A stretch of 14,708 nt of DNA from an uncultured Bacteroidales bacterium (lineage in GTDB: Bacteria > Bacteroidota > Bacteroidia > Bacteroidales > Muribaculaceae). How positions within the stretch are numbered: position 1 is the stretch's first letter; every line of letters begins with the position of its first letter. A model generated the notes under the pieces. That model was not told where the DNA came from and did no database searches. It was given only the letters and a program-made list of their open reading frames with translations. Shown here in pieces: positions 14,663 through 14,708 of this stretch. The DNA lies in contig CASBHZ010000075.1 of assembly GCA_949123685.1 (NCBI GenBank), forward strand, positions 1-14,708. Direction: 5' to 3'. Position numbers and translations under genes: made by a program.

Positions 14663-14708
14663 AGATCGGAAGAGCACACGTCTGAACTCCAGTCACGCGA
14701 TAGTATCT
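14663..14708. other. Illumina sequencing adapter and index, assembly artefact
   Basis: Bases 14663-14696 match the 34-base TruSeq read adapter, which begins AGATCGGAAGAGC and ends CCAGTCAC. They are followed by eight bases GCGATAGT (14697-14704), which fit an index, and ATCT, the first bases of the next adapter part. Its in-frame translation is the well-known contaminant string RSEEHTSELQSR. This is not genomic DNA. Confidence 0.98.

Noticed and set aside
1..14708. CRISPR array, tRNA or rRNA genes, phage or defence system
   Set aside because: No regularly spaced repeats, no cloverleaf candidates, no rRNA-like sequence and no recognisable defence or phage genes were seen on either strand.

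Overview
The window looks like a contig from a Bacteroidales bacterium, possibly of the Muribaculaceae/Bacteroidaceae type. The evidence is several promoters with the Bacteroidetes layout (TTTG near -33, about 19-20 bp spacer, TAnnTTTG at -7), a TonB-receptor-like outer membrane protein with a carboxypeptidase-regulatory N-domain behind an ECF sigma factor, a type B ribosomal protein L31, and family-typical sequences of PBP1A and of a biotin-carrying carboxyltransferase. The genus call is an inference from protein style; no marker gene in the window fixes it.

Layout. 1-3084 is a minus-strand operon: ECF sigma factor, then (1 bp apart) a single-pass membrane protein that is probably its anti-sigma factor, then (26 bp on) an outer membrane beta-barrel protein cut by the left window edge. 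Upstream of it lies an apparently intact IS4-family insertion sequence (3337-4602) with 23-bp inverted repeats and an exact 9-bp target duplication. It sits in the intergenic space before a minus-strand radical SAM gene (4663-5556). That gene is divergent from a HxlR-type regulator (5713-6063), and two 16-bp palindromes lie in tandem just downstream of the radical SAM promoter.

6095-7859 holds a small membrane PH-like protein and an exported protein with a carboxypeptidase-regulatory domain, both minus strand. Then come rpmE2 (L31 type B) with a very good promoter, leader hairpin and terminator; a biotin-dependent carboxyltransferase/decarboxylase alpha subunit fused to its biotin carrier domain (8418-10310); a class A penicillin-binding protein (10548-13016); and a flavin-reductase-like protein (13069-13638). 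A phospho-sugar mutase (from 13811) runs divergently off the right edge.

Assembly warning. The last 46 bases (14663-14708) are not genomic. They match the Illumina TruSeq read adapter (starting AGATCGGAAGAGC), followed by eight bases that look like a sample index and the first bases of the next adapter segment. The mutase reading frame runs straight into this, giving a false C-terminus.

Beyond the standard genes, the most interesting signals are the radical SAM/HxlR divergent module with its tandem palindromes, a core motif AACAGCYTY found once upstream of each of four separate minus-strand genes, and a Lys/Phe-rich insertion inside the carboxyltransferase barrel. I did not find a clearly unprecedented multi-gene system.
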